64,000 bases of DNA from Campylorhamphus procurvoides. Taxonomy: Eukaryota > Chordata > Aves > Passeriformes > Dendrocolaptidae. The translations under genes and the position numbers were made by a program. The notes below the pieces were generated by a model. The model worked only from the letters and a program-made list of their open reading frames with translations, was not told the DNA's origin and did no database searches. Location: contig WBMV01006429.1 in the NCBI GenBank assembly GCA_013396655.1, positions 1,360,739 to 1,424,738 of the forward strand, given 5' to 3'. Positions 14,401 through 28,666 of the stretch are shown piece by piece; positions within the stretch are counted from its first letter, which is position 1; each line of letters starts with the position of its first letter.

Positions 14401-15932
14401 AAGGAACATTCAGAATCCTGGAATGCAAGTCAGTAAATTGAACAAGTGAAGTTTCTCTCTTTTTTTAACCCATTACAAGGAATATCCAGCAAAATTCTGA
14501 AACCCAGACAGCAGGAATGCTTTCTGCCCAGCACAAGCAAATGGTTAGAAACTTTCCCAGGCTTGGCAAAGGGTGAATGAATTGGTTGTTTGGGGGTTTG
14601 CTGTGTGTGTTCAGTGAGTACCTGCATAGTCTGGGGGATGTTTCAGAGGTCACAGCTGAGATACCACGCATAGGCTGAGCCAAGTCTGGAACTGGAGGCA
14701 AAACTCCAGCCATCTTCATATGAAGGATACAGTATGTCATGCTCAAAGTTACAGAACTTAATCCCTAAGAATAGCATCTTGCCCAGAGAAAGTAGAGGCA
14801 AATCTATTTTTTAACTTACAGTTTCAAATTAATTAAAAAATGAATGCTTCCTTTACATTTCTGTGTCTTCACTTCCTAGGATTTCTCAGACATAAGCTCA
14901 GTATAGGATATACCTCATTTTTGTTACCCCTAATTTGGGGATAATTGCATCACCTAAAACATATCTTTTTAGATTACCCCCAATTGCAATTTCAGTATAC
15001 ACGGTCATTTTTGGCAATATGTTATTACCAATTAAAAATTACTTTGGTCCATTTCTACCAGAATTGGGAGTAACTGAAATCATTTAAATGGAAAGTAATT
15101 TAAGGAATCATTTAAAGAAAACAAAGGTTAAACTTATCTAACTTGAAATGCAAAAAGATGCTGTCTGTGTGGCTAATGAGACACTATTTAAAACCAGGGA
15201 TATATCCTGTGCTATCCCCAACCCATACATTAACTAAACTTGGCCCCATACTAACATTTTGTTTAGTGTAGCAGTGGCCCCCAGTTAAGTGCAGTAACAG
15301 GGATTGTATTCTGCAGGGAGGGTAATGAGCCCTGGGAGAGGCACACAGAGCCAGCACCATAAAGCAAAACTGTCTGCAAGAAGGTTTGTTAATCTGTGCT
15401 ATGGGACATTTCCATTCAAACATGTTTCACAAAGCCACAGGGTCCTTCTGCCAAACCCAGGCAGCTCCACCGACTCCTCAGCAAGCAGAGGCACTGAAGA
15501 CCTCAGTCTCTGCTTAATGACCATTTCAACAAGACTTGCATTTACCCAAAGACCAACAGCAACTCATGTTCTGCACCATTTCCCAAGCCAGATACCTGAA
15601 TCCAAACCTGTGTGCCCACAAATTTTCTTTATTTTGCTGTAGGAGCAGGGGATAAATTCTTCTAAGACCTAAATACTCATGCAGCAGTTCGAGTGAGCAC
15701 TCCAAAAACAACGGGATTTTATATTCATCATAATATTGAAAACATCCTTAACGCTGACTTTACAGGAGATCATATAAATTTAAGAGCTTGAATTGACATA
15801 AGAATAAACAAGACAGAAGAGAAGGCTAAAGCCATTTTTACAAATCCACAAAAGAAATATCCCTACAACATCTCGAAATGACAGATTACTTCTATTTCAA
15901 CAGACCCCAAAGGTCAGCCTATTGGAACAACT

Positions 15933-16074
15933 TCGGAAAAAGGGAACACGTGAAGTCTGAAGCTGTGAATCCACCGCAGAGAACGTCTAGACAGCGAGTC
16001 TTGAATCTCACTCCTAAATCAACCGAGCTGCAGCTCAGCTGTCCCTGCCACGCCGTCGTGCCGGGTGAGAGACG
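15933..16074. promoter_or_regulatory. Small CpG cluster
   Basis: Eleven CpG dinucleotides occur within 142 bases, in a neighbourhood where CpG is scarce. The cluster includes a CACGTG E-box (15947-15952) and a CAGCTG E-box (16036-16041), and near its right end CCGGGTGAGA, which resembles a splice donor on the plus strand. It could be a small unmethylated element, an alternative exon or promoter, or a remnant of a younger GC-rich insertion. It is too short for a classical CpG island. Confidence 0.35.
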
Positions 16075-16964
16075 AGTCTCAGTGAGGAGCAGTCCCCAAA
16101 TCCCAGCACAAAGATGAGCTCTGAGGGCTTGGGGTGCTGCCCCCAGGGCAGGACACAGCCCATTCCACCCTGCTCTGTGCGAGCATTGATGGGTTGGGGT
16201 GGGTTTTTCAGGAGTCTGTCACACTCTGCCTGAACTGCCAGGTGGATTTAACAAGCACATTTGCAGCAGCAGGAGCAGCAGCCAACTTTTTAATCTACAG
16301 ATCTCAAAAACTCTTACAAAAGAGTCTTGTATTGTTACACCATAATAGAGAGAGGGAAAATGGAACCCTGGGAGGGGAGGTGATGGAATGGAGAGGAGAT
16401 GTCCCACCACAACATCCCACCTCCACCACCACTAGCCATTCTGCACCTTTAATAACAGCAGTCCTTCCAACTCTTATTCATTTCAGGTATACTCGGAATG
16501 CAGGCATAAAAAAACTCAACATCATGACAAGTTTAGTGTCTGTTTTCCCCCCATGGAAAAAAAAATATAAAACTCCTTTTACTACTTTCTGATTCCCCTG
16601 GCTGTGCAAACCTCCTTCAAAGCCTCAGATGCAACATCAGGCTGTGTTTTGTACACCAGAGGGTAAAAGCTGTAAATTGATTCACTTTGGGCACTGTCTT
16701 CTTCAAACATGATTTATCAGGCCCAGCTCACCGTGAGGAATATTATGCAGGGGAGGGAGAGTGATAAATGCCATTAATGACTGGCCTGAGAACACGCAGG
16801 GGGAGCAGCAGGATAATGAATAGTGGGGGACTCCTCCCTCCTGGTCATGGCTCCAGATCATTAGACAAAGATATTGTTTTATGCTACAGCAGGTTCAGAC
16901 ACATTCCATTCTTTTAAATAGATTTAGGTGACAAACAGACAGGCAGTAATTAAAAATAACAGAA

Positions 16965-17085
16965 GTTTTTCCTTTTTCCTACTTTTTAATTTCTCTCTTT
17001 TTTTTCATTCCTTTTCTTGTTCTTCCTCTTCTCCCACCCCAAACATACCCTTTATTTGTTGTTAGGTTGTTTTTTCCCCCCCTGA
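16965..17085. repeat. Pyrimidine-rich, strand-asymmetric tract
   Basis: About 120 bases are overwhelmingly T and C on the plus strand, with runs such as CTCTCTTTTTTTTCATTCC and TTCTTGTTCTTCCTCTTCTC, ending in a C run near 17080. Another T-rich block follows at 17249-17279. On the strand of the host gene the tract is purine-rich, so it is not an acceptor tract for that gene. Confidence 0.8.
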
Positions 17086-17248
17086 TACAGACAGAAAGAA
17101 GTCAAACCCTCATGACTTCACCTTAATCTTTATCAGTCCTTGGCCTGACTCTCTCCAATTTGAGAAAAGATCCCAAAGCTAATAAACAATTAAACCACAG
17201 AGGAAAGCCACCTGGAAGATGTACTGCAGAAAGAATTAAAACAGCATT

Positions 17249-17279
17249 TATTTTTTTCTTTTTTACCCTTTTTTTTTTT
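17249..17279. repeat. T-rich low-complexity run
   Basis: Runs of seven, six and eleven T are separated by single C, A or CCC interruptions. On the minus strand they read as A-tracts, but no SINE or LINE body lies next to them, so a retroposon tail is not supported. Confidence 0.75.
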
Positions 17280-20010
17280 GGCTAAGACTCCAGAAAATGC
17301 AAAAACATTTTGAACAGTCTGGCGGCTTTGGGATTCACGGGGTGAGACTCATGATTTTAGTAGCAATTGCATGCAAATATCAGTAATTTCATATAGCTGT
17401 CCCAGTGAGGAGAAAAGTAGATAAATAATAATTAAAAAAATCTTAAAGAATAAAGGGGGAGAGAAAGAAACCAAGGGGTGGTGCAGAAATGGAAATGTCA
17501 GAGAATGTCGCAGGCAGAGGGTAGGTATGGGAATAACAGATCCAGAGCAAATCTGCTGGAGATGTGGAGAGCTGGCAAAAGATCAAAGTGATAAGAAGCA
17601 GGAATGGAAATAACCTTTAATTCTGTGCCTATAAGAGGACATCAGAAAAACATCCCAGCAAAGGCCAGCCAAGGTAACATGGAAAGGGGCCTGGTCATGC
17701 GCGGGGAGCTCTGCTCGTCCCTGTCCAAACCTTCAGCCTTTGTCCTACTTTAGAAAGCTTTCTGCTAAAAACATAACACGGAGGAGCTCTGAAACAAAGC
17801 TGAAATACTTTGGGGGTTTGAGTAAAACAAGGCCATAATTGCAGTTTTCTAACTCTTCAAATGTTCCAGCTCTGCAAAGATGTGTTTTTGTTCCTTCTTT
17901 TCCAGATACGGAGACGAGCCTGTCCCAGTGTCCACAAGTGTTACTCGTGGCACCATGTTTAACTGGGTGACACAGCAGAGGGACAAGTGACCCAATCCTG
18001 CCTTTCCTCCCCTCCAAAGACATTCAGCTGCTCATCAGACACCAAATCCCACTGTCACTTTGCACTGCCCTGGCCAACCACTGCTTACTAAGAAGACAAG
18101 CAATGAGTAGATGTCTTTACATGGGAAATGTCATCATGAGTGCTTTGCTACAGAGCAGGTCCAACCTGCCAGGTGCTCCCAGGGCAGGTCCTACAGCCCA
18201 AATCCCCTGCTGGAGTGCACACAAGCTCAGCCAAACCCTTATCTACTTGCCTTCAAAGCTTTGCTGGAGCTCTGGCAAATACTGATCCTCTCTAAACTTG
18301 ACCTTAAGACATTTCCTGAACTGAGAAGAGTGTTTGGAGCTGACATAACATAATCTCTGATCCAAATGTGTTTCTGCCTTTGAAACACCTGTTTCCACCT
18401 TCCTTATCCCCATCTCTAAGTACCAAAACACTGCCAGGGAATGGTTGAGGATGTTACAGCTTTTTCCCAATCTACAAATACCAGAAAAGTCTTCACTCTG
18501 CCAGAGTAACAAAATCAGCTTTGCAAAACTCGAGATGCTTTAAAAAAATTGTCTAAAACCTGGAGAAACGAGGAGCTTTTAAGCAGTGTCTGAACTGAAC
18601 CACAGGGAAAAACTGAGGTTCGTTCATCACTAATTAAGGGCTTAACTGACATTACCAATGCTTAGCATATGTTCTTCCTTATTAGCTTCCAAGAACAACA
18701 ACAGGCATGCAAGATTATTTTGAGCTGGAGTTGAAATAAGGTGAACCATACCTTCGGCCAACAAAGTTTTCCAGAAGGAACAAACATTTTGTTTACCCTG
18801 AAGTCAATTCTAAGACACAAAGTGTTTACCCAACTTCAGCACACCCAGCCACGGATCAGCCCCATTTCCAGCAGACTGAAGGCAGCTTTCTTCTTACTCC
18901 TCCATTTCAGCGATTTCAGTTGGCTAATATAAATCTGAGTGGTGATAAAAGATATTATAATAATGCTCCTTACATTAAATGAGCACATTTTTTGAAGTTG
19001 CAAAGTTTGTCCATGGGATAGTTGTGCAATATTCTGCTGGTTACAACAGGTCTGATGTCCTGTGTCCCTGCACAATATTTTGCCTGATGCACATAAATAC
19101 AATATACAACATGTAACCCAACATAAAATATACATTTATGATGGGAACTACCCACACTGAGCCCTGTCAAAGACCTCAGAAAGGCTAAAGTGAGGATCTG
19201 TGGAGCACAGAACTTGCTGCATGGGAGAAGCTTCATCCTAAACTGGATTTCTTCACATATTATGGCTTAAAACTACACAATGCTCACTAACATCCTTATC
19301 TGCAGGCACAGATGGAGTTCCAGGGAACTTGCTATGATGCTTTTATATTTAAAGGTTTATACGGTCAGAGGCTCAGATGTCATTATTCATGAGCAAATAA
19401 AACTTCAGAACTGCAAGGCACTGTGGAAAATGTCACAGGCACTTCATCTCACTTTCATGTAAGTTTGTACCAACATCATTTCATCAACATCATCTGATGG
19501 TATTATTTGCTATACAAGGGGAAAACATATCACTTCTATTTTTAAAATGGAACACTCAGTTAATAAAGCAGCATATTTATTTATTATGTTTTAAAAATCA
19601 ATCTGGTTCTTCCTAAAGCCAGCAGCAAATTTCATTGATTCCACTGGGAAATAGGTCAGACCTTCAAATATAGGCCAAAAAAAGTAAGGTTTCCTGCAAA
19701 TGTAGAATAATTACACCACTGAAAGGCCTAAAGCCATCAAATTCCAGCTCTCCAACACATCCTGGGTGGAGGAGAGGAGGTTTCTCCCCTGTCTGGCTCA
19801 GGATAACTCGGCCCTAGTGCAAGGGGAAGGGCTCAGGCAGTTTTGTAACACAGCCTGGGTTTGGTTTTTTCACCCCAACTGAAAACAAAGGAAAATGTTG
19901 TCATTTTCTTCAAGGATCAAAACTTTCAGCATTGAAAGGTGCTGCTATTTATTTTGTTATGTCCTGCCACATGCCAGACTAATACTTTAGGGCTGAACTC
20001 CTGCCAGTTC

Positions 20011-20026
20011 TCCCTCCCTCCCTCCC
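20011..20026. repeat. (TCCC)4 tetranucleotide repeat
   Basis: Four perfect copies of TCCC, followed by an ACCTC word. Simple sequence only. Confidence 0.85.
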
Positions 20027-23000
20027 ACCTCTGGTAGCTTTTGCTAGAAAACCAGTGTCACTGGCTTAAATAAACAGCTGGCAGCAGGCAGATTTCCATC
20101 CACTGGGAAAAGGTCACACACATCCCAGACTATTTTTAGTGTGTATTTAGGGCCCATTCAGCCTTGATTTATGTCTTCTTTGAATTCAGAGTGTTAAGAA
20201 TAGTATGAAGTTACAGTACTTTAAAACTAATTTAGGAAACATTTCAATGGAAAACCTAATGACCTTCCGGTGACCCAAGATGGATTTAAGTGTGATTAGG
20301 AACACAAATGAAAATTCATTTTCTTGCCATAAAGGGCAGTTGACCATTATGTTAGAATAGACTTGCCAAACAAGTCCTGCAGCTCACCAGTGCCTAAAGG
20401 GTCAACTAGGAAACCTTATTCTATTGAGGCAAAGAGAGTTTCCACTCCTTTCAAACCTATTTCAAAGTGATGTAGAACAGAAAATAAAAAAATCTCCGTT
20501 GTACTCTGTAGTGGGGAAGGGGTGGTGAGATTAGAAGAATTCAGATTTAGTCCTTGAATGGCAACTATCACAAGTGACCACAAAAAAGGGAGCCAAAGCA
20601 GTCATTGATCTGTTCTCCTTGCCATCAATTTGTGCATATATGTACAGATCTACAGGAAAGAGTCTTTCACCCATCCAGAGCAACAACTGGCAACCTAAAG
20701 CTCTGCCACTGGGGACTTCACCTGCCTCCCAGAAACTGTGATTGCTTCCTCAGGATCGCTAATGAACTGAATGCTGTAACCTACATTCAAGCTGTCAAGT
20801 GTTGCAGCCTACTGATATTCACAAAACCCAACATATCTCTCTGCTCTGCAGACAACATACACTATTTTCACTAATTAAACCATAGAATATAGAGCCACTT
20901 CAGCTGTTTTTTTCATTTCTTAGACATATGTTGCTTCCCTTGAAGAAAATATTTTTTATCTGAAAAAACTACATTAACTCTAGAAAAAATGACCATGAAA
21001 GCAGGTTAGTGAACTTACATGATGGAATATAGATGAGATTTTCATTTGAAATGGCATTTTTAGCAATGAACCAAAAAAATGTTTAATTATTAATCTTTTT
21101 CCCCATATCCACAGGAAACATAGCTCTACTGCCCTTCTAATCCTGCCAAACATCCTCCTGCCACTGGCATCTTTGCAGATGATGATGAGATAGATGAGGA
21201 TAGAGCAAGCATTTGGGAAACTACCTTCTTGGCCATGTAAGCTCTAAGAATTCAGCAATATTAGCTGCGTGGAATAAGAAAGAGGAGCTGCAACTTTTTA
21301 ACTCAGAAAACAAGATGAGGGATTTGCCTTTATTCTTTTCAGTAGAGTAACATTTTCTGCTTGAATTCTCTGTCTTTTTAGTAATGCCTTTGGGTTGAAA
21401 TCCTGCACAAACTCCACACACCACTGAGAAACCCTTTACATATTTCCATGTTTGTGCATTTGCTGCACAACCATCCATCCAGTAGGAAGGTGTGTCAGTT
21501 GTGCACAGTTTAGGAAAGTTTAGTTTTCATGAGCTCCTTTCCATCCTGGCCTGTCCTGTGAAAACACTGCACTGATAGAGTGGCATTCCCTGGCACACCC
21601 AGCTCCAGGGGGGTGTTATCCTTCCAGCATCTCTCACCTTCCCCTGCAAACAACTCAAACTGGGTCACTATCCACGGACTGAGTCATCATGCCCAGCTTT
21701 AGCATCTGATGCAGCTGGCTCTTCAGGAATCTACTCACCTTAGATCCTCTAAATAGTCAACAAAGGAAAAAAGGCATCTCCTGACAGTGACTGAGAAAAA
21801 GACACCAACCAAATAATCTGAGTCCTTTTCCAGAGGAAAGCAATGACTGTCACTCAGATTTCTAGAAAACTATGAGGGCAAAGAAAATCCCTAGGGATGA
21901 CTAAATATTTTACTGCATAGACTTTGATATTGCCTTTTAAAGAGCAACAATTCTTAGAAGGAAGAAAATCAGTCAAAGAAGCCCAAACATTTATGAAATA
22001 ACACTTATTCATAGCATAGATACAGATTATTTAGGCCTTCTGCAGCAGTCCAGTGCTAGAGAAGACCAAGGATTTCACTGAACTGTGGATTAACTCCCAC
22101 TGGAAATACTTCAGGAATCAATCACTGCCCAGGTATCCACCAGAAAACACTTTGGATTGCAGCAATAGGAAGCAAAAATAGGTACAGATTTTTCTTCAGC
22201 CCTCTAATACAGAAAAATAGAAACCCCCTGTTTAAATTGCATTTCTAAAGCAGCAGTGCCAAAGGTCTTCTCAGCCACAAAGGTTCATTACTAGAAATGC
22301 TTTAATTAATGCTTGTGTGACCCCAGCACTTCTGCATTATGATGCAGATTTCTATGACACGTTCACATGCTTTCCACTGAACACCTGACCCTTAAAACAA
22401 TAACCACGTGTAGAGATTATTCAGAGGAGGGCAATGAATAATTTTCTGTGGAATTTCTTTTCTTATATATTGAAAAGTGTCTAAGGAAGGAACACCACAC
22501 CAGGTGTTGGAGAAGCAAACTCCATGGCACACACCACAAAGATTTTCCTTTGCAGGTACCACTAAGGACGTGCTGTAGCCACCTGGCTTGAAACACCAGC
22601 TTTGGATTTTCAAAAGCCTCAAGTTCTTCAATCTGCAACTGGGCATTACAGTTGCTCAGTGTGTTTTGGCTGTTTAAATCAATTTAAAAAGGTGCCTTAA
22701 ACAAGCCAGCCAGAGCACAAGGAGAGTTTAAGCTCCAGTCACTGATTACTTGGGTCCCTCCTCTGCAAGATGTGTAAAAAACACCCTCTTCTTGAGGAGG
22801 GCCATGGAAACAGATGCATTAATGGTTGTGAAACATTGAGGTAGAGCACCAGGGAAAAACCCTGGAGTGGGTTTTTCATCAGAGTCATCAGACGTGGGTC
22901 TGCAAATGGATCAGGAATGAAGGCACAAGTGGACATGCTGGAGAGCAAACAAAAAACAAAACTCTGAGCAGATGCTCCCCTGGAGAGCCCTCCTTACTCT

Positions 23001-23223
23001 GTTCATCAAGTATGACCTGAGCAGCCCTGCCAAAAGCCAGCCTGGCCAAAGTCTCCAGTGCAACTCAGCCCTGACACAAAAACCTTCAGCTCAAACCAGC
23101 AAAGTTTGGCAAATTTTTATCAAAATTAAATCAGAGTTCACTAATGGGAAGCAGCAGTAGCTGATACGACCCACTCTGCTTACAACTCTGCCATCTCTCC
23201 AGATAAACCACCAGCTGCCCCCA

Positions 23224-23272
23224 CGGAGATTCATTGAGGTGCCCCGAGGAAAGGACCGCGCTGCTTCCAGCG
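23224..23272. promoter_or_regulatory. Small CpG cluster beside an AT-rich block
   Basis: Five CpG sites lie within 49 bases (around GGACCGCGCTGC and CCAGCGGGGG). They sit directly left of a complex AT-rich stretch (23280-23370) with TTTATCATATGCC and GTGCAAATTAAAATT. The combination is enhancer-like, but function is not shown. Confidence 0.25.
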
Positions 23273-26200
23273 GGGGAAAGTGTGAAATTTATCATATGCC
23301 TTTTATTTTTTGCTTTCCCTTTTCCCCTCACTTCAGACTGACAAGTGCAAATTAAAATTTCACACCCAGCCTCATAGAGGGAGCATGAAATTCTGATTTG
23401 GAGGATTTGAGGAAGATTTCTCCAGGATTACATGGATGGCAGCTGCCCCAGCCTGTCCCAGCCAGCCTGTCCTGCCCTTGGGTAAAAACTCTGTGCAAAT
23501 GTTTCATGAGAAGAAAATGCAGATATGGCACTACCAAAACTACTGCATATGCATGTTTTTACTATTGATAATAAAACATATTTATACAGGAAAGTACCCT
23601 GAGAACAATTTAACTGAGGCCATAGTACATATGAATAGACAACTGGTTCTCAGTGTCACTTCAATAGAGTCACTTGCAGGGTAGTCAAAGATAACCAGAG
23701 GGTTCTTACATCAAAAACCCTAAAACTTTATATATGATTAGTATTGAACACAGATTTTTACTGTGCTGTTTCTAGAGACAAGAAAGGATTTATTATTTTG
23801 GACCATTTTCTAGATAATATCTGTCCTTAGAAGCATATTGTTGTTTTCTTTCCCTGTGGAGCCCCACTAACCTACCCCATGTTTTGGGAATGGATGGGGA
23901 CAGCAGAACTGTTGCTGAGACTGACATTGGTTTCTTGGTCATGGTTATTCCATGCCAACCTCATGCCTTTGGCATTGCTCATGATGAGCCACAGAACAGA
24001 GCAGCAGGAGTCAGTAACAAACAATATTTACAAATATTGGTATTGTGAGGCACCAGCATCTTCCCCTCCTTTGCCACCCTTCTGCCCTGTTCCCTCACCC
24101 TCAGAGACTGCTGGACATGCACGTGGACACCAATTCCACCAGGGCCTTTAGTTTCACTCGCAATTTTGTTGGACAATTCCCTGATCTTCACGAGATGCAC
24201 TTTTACTTGCACACCACGACACTACCAAGTGGCAGCCCCTGGGAATGTTCCCTGCAAGCTCAGACAAGCCCCAGCTTCACTCAGGTTTGAGTCTCCCAAA
24301 TTCTCTTAATATCTGTCGGATGGAAGCCTGTGTTTGCCAGGGTGGCATTTGTGATTGTCAATTTTTGACTTTCCAATTATTTTATTAAGCAAAAAAAGTG
24401 ATTTCCAAAGCTTTGAACTTGCCACGGATTCAGTCTTATCCCCATGGCCAAACTGAGCAAACTCAGCCACAAAGGCTGAGCTGGTGGATGCCAGTGAGTG
24501 CCACTGGCTTCTGGATTCTTCCCTACCTTCAGCTGTGGAGCTCCATTTTTATAATTCTAAATTCTCAGCAGTTCCCAATGACATTCATAACTTAACTTTT
24601 AAGGATTGCACTGAACTGATGAGCAAACCATTAAAAGAAACAGGTTGGATATATGAGCTAGGAATTTTCTGGCACAGTTCCTGTGTTTTGGTTAGTATTA
24701 TACCACAGCACAGACAATGATCTACTACTTTTTGCAGAGAAACACGATTTCCCTGTTTTCTGAGATGATCTAGCACATAGAAAAGAAAAAGGTGGGACTA
24801 GAGTCAACTGCCAGCTGTGCTGGTAGGTATTTAGTGCAATCTCAATGTCTTTGAAGGATTCTGGACCATCACCAGTGTAATTGAGAGAACTTATTGAGGC
24901 TCTGTTAAAAAACCTCCATATGACACAGGCCTAGAAATCCACCACTTGCATTATTAGGGGTGTTTTTGTGATTACATTTGATTCACTCTGAAACCTTATT
25001 TAATTCCAAGTCAGGATGTGATGCCATTGCAACATCACACAGCCACACCACTTCTGGAAAAGCATCCCTTACAGAAAACAACTACACCCACTGTCAGGGC
25101 AGCACTGAGGGATTAACAGCAAACTCCACATTTGAGCATTACTTTGTCTCAGTTTCGAATCCATGAAAAACAGCTCTGCTCAGTCAGGATGTTTTAATCA
25201 CTGGGACTTATTTGGGAATACAAACGTATGAATAAGAGTCATTCCTGCATCCAACACCACCAAACCACAGCAGAACATGAACTCTGCTCAAGGACACACA
25301 TTTACTCAGCTGATGACTCTGCTGCCAAGCTGCCTACCCATTGCTATATTTTTCTTTTTTAAGAGCGTGGAAATCTTTGTTCACTTTAAGTCATCCTTCT
25401 GGTTTATTGTCCTGGATTGCTTACCTTCTGGGTGATAATTACCAGTCCAAGCACCAGTGTGGGTACTGGGATAAAGGTGCCTTATCCCAAGCAGGGTTTG
25501 TCTTCCCCCAGAACTAAGTTACACAACGACACCAGCGAGGTTGCATCATTTTAACTACAGGAGGTTACATTAGTACGATTTCTGTATTTACATAAAGATG
25601 AAGAAAAAAAATAATCATCTACAGGAACTAAAAAGTACATCTTGATTGAAAGATGGCTGAGACAACCTGATAACAGCTTACATGTCTACAAAACACTGGC
25701 ACATGGAAGGGAAGGAACTTTTTTTAAGAAGAAAGTGGGGGAGGGTTAGCTACAAAGGATAGATTATGAAAAATTATTAAACCTAGACCCAAGAAAACAT
25801 TTTTAAGCAGTGAGATCATTTAGACTACAATGCAGGCTCCAAGTGCAAATTGTTCAATTTCTTCCCCTGGAATTTTGTTAAATAAGTTTGAACAATGCAC
25901 AGGAGGGAGTGGTGATGGGGGCTCAAGGAGCACCGAAGGACCAGAGATGATCTCCATAGCAGATCAAGGATACTGACACTGCTGTAAAATTGACTGCAAA
26001 GATCTGGAATATTTGGCTTCTGAATCATCAAGAAAGACAAAACTCATATTTGAACCACATTTCTCAGGTTTTGTTTGCCCTGAGAAGTTGTCCATCAGAT
26101 GGTACATGGAGTGGTGTGAGGCAGAGAAGCATTTGTGGGGAGAGAGGAATCATCTGGAAGCCTTTCCAAGCCTGAGCCTCTGCAGGGAATCCTGCATTTC

Positions 26201-26883
26201 TCTGAGTTACACAGAAATTAAGTACATTTCCTGCCCATTTGGTCAGAAGGAGTGAATATGCAGAATGGGAAGTAACAGCTTCTTAAGAGGAGAATTTGAG
26301 AATACCACAGTCAAGAAACAGATTGGAAATATCAAGACAAACAGGCCTTTCATTTTACTACAGCAAACCATTATCAAACACTTAAAGCTGGGACAAAAAT
26401 ACAGTGAATACCAACTAATAGCAAGGAAAATGGCTTACACCAAATGGTCTAAATGCTTCTCCATCTCTTACAGGGAAAGGCTGTTCTGTATGAGTCTGTC
26501 TGAGCAACAACTTGAAGCCTTGGTGATAAATCATTTGCACCAAATTTTCAATTTTACTTTTTAATTTATTTCCTTCAGCTAATTATACATTACTTGGAAA
26601 ATTCAAACTGCATTTCAATCCTGCTTTGATAAGAAAGGTTATAGAATCAAAGTAGGCTCTGATTTTGGCCAAAATTTTTCTGTATTTTTCCAGAGGGGGG
26701 AAAAAAATAAAACAAAACCAGAAAGAGAAAAAAAGAAGATATACCTTTGTGGGTGGCCTCCTGCAAAACTGGCAGAAGAAACCCACTGCTTTCCAGTTTC
26801 ACTTCTATATTCAGACATGTTTGCATAACTTTTGCATTTGGAAAGGATCCTTTCATATTTCAGGGGAAGATGGTTCTAGTAAG

Positions 26884-26895
26884 AAAAAAAAAAAA
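26884..26895. repeat. A12 homopolymer
   Basis: Twelve consecutive A residues with no recognisable retroposon body upstream. A similar A11 run occurs at 40351-40361. Confidence 0.85.
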
Positions 26896-27829
26896 TCTTT
26901 GCCCAATAACAAGTTCCTTTCGTATTTTCCATCCTAAGTTCTGCAAAGAAAGCTTCTTGTTCAGCAACACAATCCAAAACCTACTGAACCCTGATTCTTA
27001 TCAAAGACAATGCTAACAAAGCCCTGGTGAACATCCTGGAGACAGAGGGTTTGATATGAGTTTGTTCATCCAGGTTTCCTCCTTGTTCTGCCCTTTATCT
27101 TCCCAGACATTTTGCCCAGGTGGGATTAGAGAACACTGGCTCTTTGCCTCCCATTTCTACATGTCCAGATGTCTGACCAAGCTACTGGTGTTTTGGAGCA
27201 CTCCAGGGTGGAAGAGCACTGGTCATGAGGTAACCAGATCCAGAAGCACAATAAATCCAGTGCAGCTGCAACACACTGGAACAGCAAGTCACACACGTAC
27301 CCAGGAAATTTGAGATGTCCTTCAGCACTGTCTCACATGTCTAGAACATGCTCTGAAACCCCTGAGCACACCCAGCCAGCAGGATGCAACTGGTACATAC
27401 TGGGCTTACAACATGCAGGTGCACCAGTGCTGCAGGACGTGCCCACCAAGTCCCACCTCACTTGCACAATCAGTCCCACACAACTTGGATCCTGCAGATT
27501 CACCCTGGTCAAAGAATGCAAAGGTTCATGCTTGAAAAATCCCAGACAGAATGATGATCCACCAGGGCCTGACAGATCTGTCCAAGTCCTATTAAAAACC
27601 CATCAAAAGAATCAGGTGACGCTGAAATTTTTCATGCAGCTCCATCATTCAGCTGGGAGGGTATAGACTTCTTGCAAGATACAGCTAAATCAGCAAAGAA
27701 CAACACTTCAGATTGGAAAGCAGATTGGAAGAATCGAGTATCTTGACACTGCCTAATTAAGCTGTGCTGCTTTTCACACCAGGACTGCCAACAGAAGGCA
27801 AAACATATTGCAAGCATACAGTTCTCTCC

Positions 27830-28250
27830 ACAACCAGACACTAAATGGCACTCCTTCCTCGCTCCCCTACATGCCGTCCCACCTTGCCTACCATCCATCC
27901 TGGCAGGGAACCATCACACTGAGTGTGCCCCAGGGCTGCTCGTGCCCAGGGACCAGGGGACTTGTGCTGCTGTCCCCCCCCAGCCTGCCCAGGAGCCAGC
28001 ACAGCCCCTCAGCCAGCAGGGACAGAGCACCACTTGTCCCCTGCACTCTGAGAACAGGAGTTCTCCCCTTGCAAAGGCCAAGGGCACGGAGCAAGGGGAG
28101 CATCTGTGCACTGGTGTGTGTCTTTGGACCCCTCTGCAAAAGGAGAGCAGAGCCCAGCTGGATTTGCACAGCAGCCTCCTCTTCCAGCCCCAGCTCAGCA
28201 CTTCCAAGGGAAGCAAATTCACCCTGGGCTCTTGGCAGGGTTTCTGAAAC
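27830..28250. other. GC-rich intronic patch without a recognised gene
   Basis: About 420 bases are clearly richer in G and C than their surroundings, with many CAGC and CCAGG words, but CpG is not enriched. Overlapping open frames of up to 150 codons exist on both strands, which is what stop-poor GC-rich DNA produces by chance. None resembles a known protein. Similar patches lie at about 8000-8500, 34600-34950, 35100-35450 and 42170-42350. Confidence 0.6.
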
Positions 28251-28666
28251 ATCCTGTTAATCACTTTGTGTTTTTTTTAAGAGCAAAACGTGAAATGAAA
28301 TGAAGTCCAAGGGCTTAAACTGACTTTGTCATTCAGGCGACTGCAAGGGGAGAAACAAGAGGAGAGCAGCTAACAGGAATACAGAGGTCAAGCCAGGAGC
28401 TTCAAAGGCTGGAGATGCCTTATTGATCCTCCCTTCAGACCCTGAGACCAATAAAGTCACCTTCTCAAGATGCTTTCTGTAGAGGTTGGAGACAGTCATT
28501 TTCCTGGGTATCTAAAGGAGTTGAAACTTGTTTTGAAAAACCTGAATTATTTAGCTTTATTACGAGGAAACTGAGAAAGGCATTTGCACATTTCAATGAC
28601 TTCTGGAAGAACAGGGAGAGACCAGCACTGCAGGATGTTTTCAGTGTTAGTGCTCAGGAAAGTGGG

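Noticed and set aside
19628..19665. TTCATTGATTCCACTGGGAA as a trace of the old LINE-like repeat
   Set aside because: Too few matching bases without a neighbouring diagnostic word.
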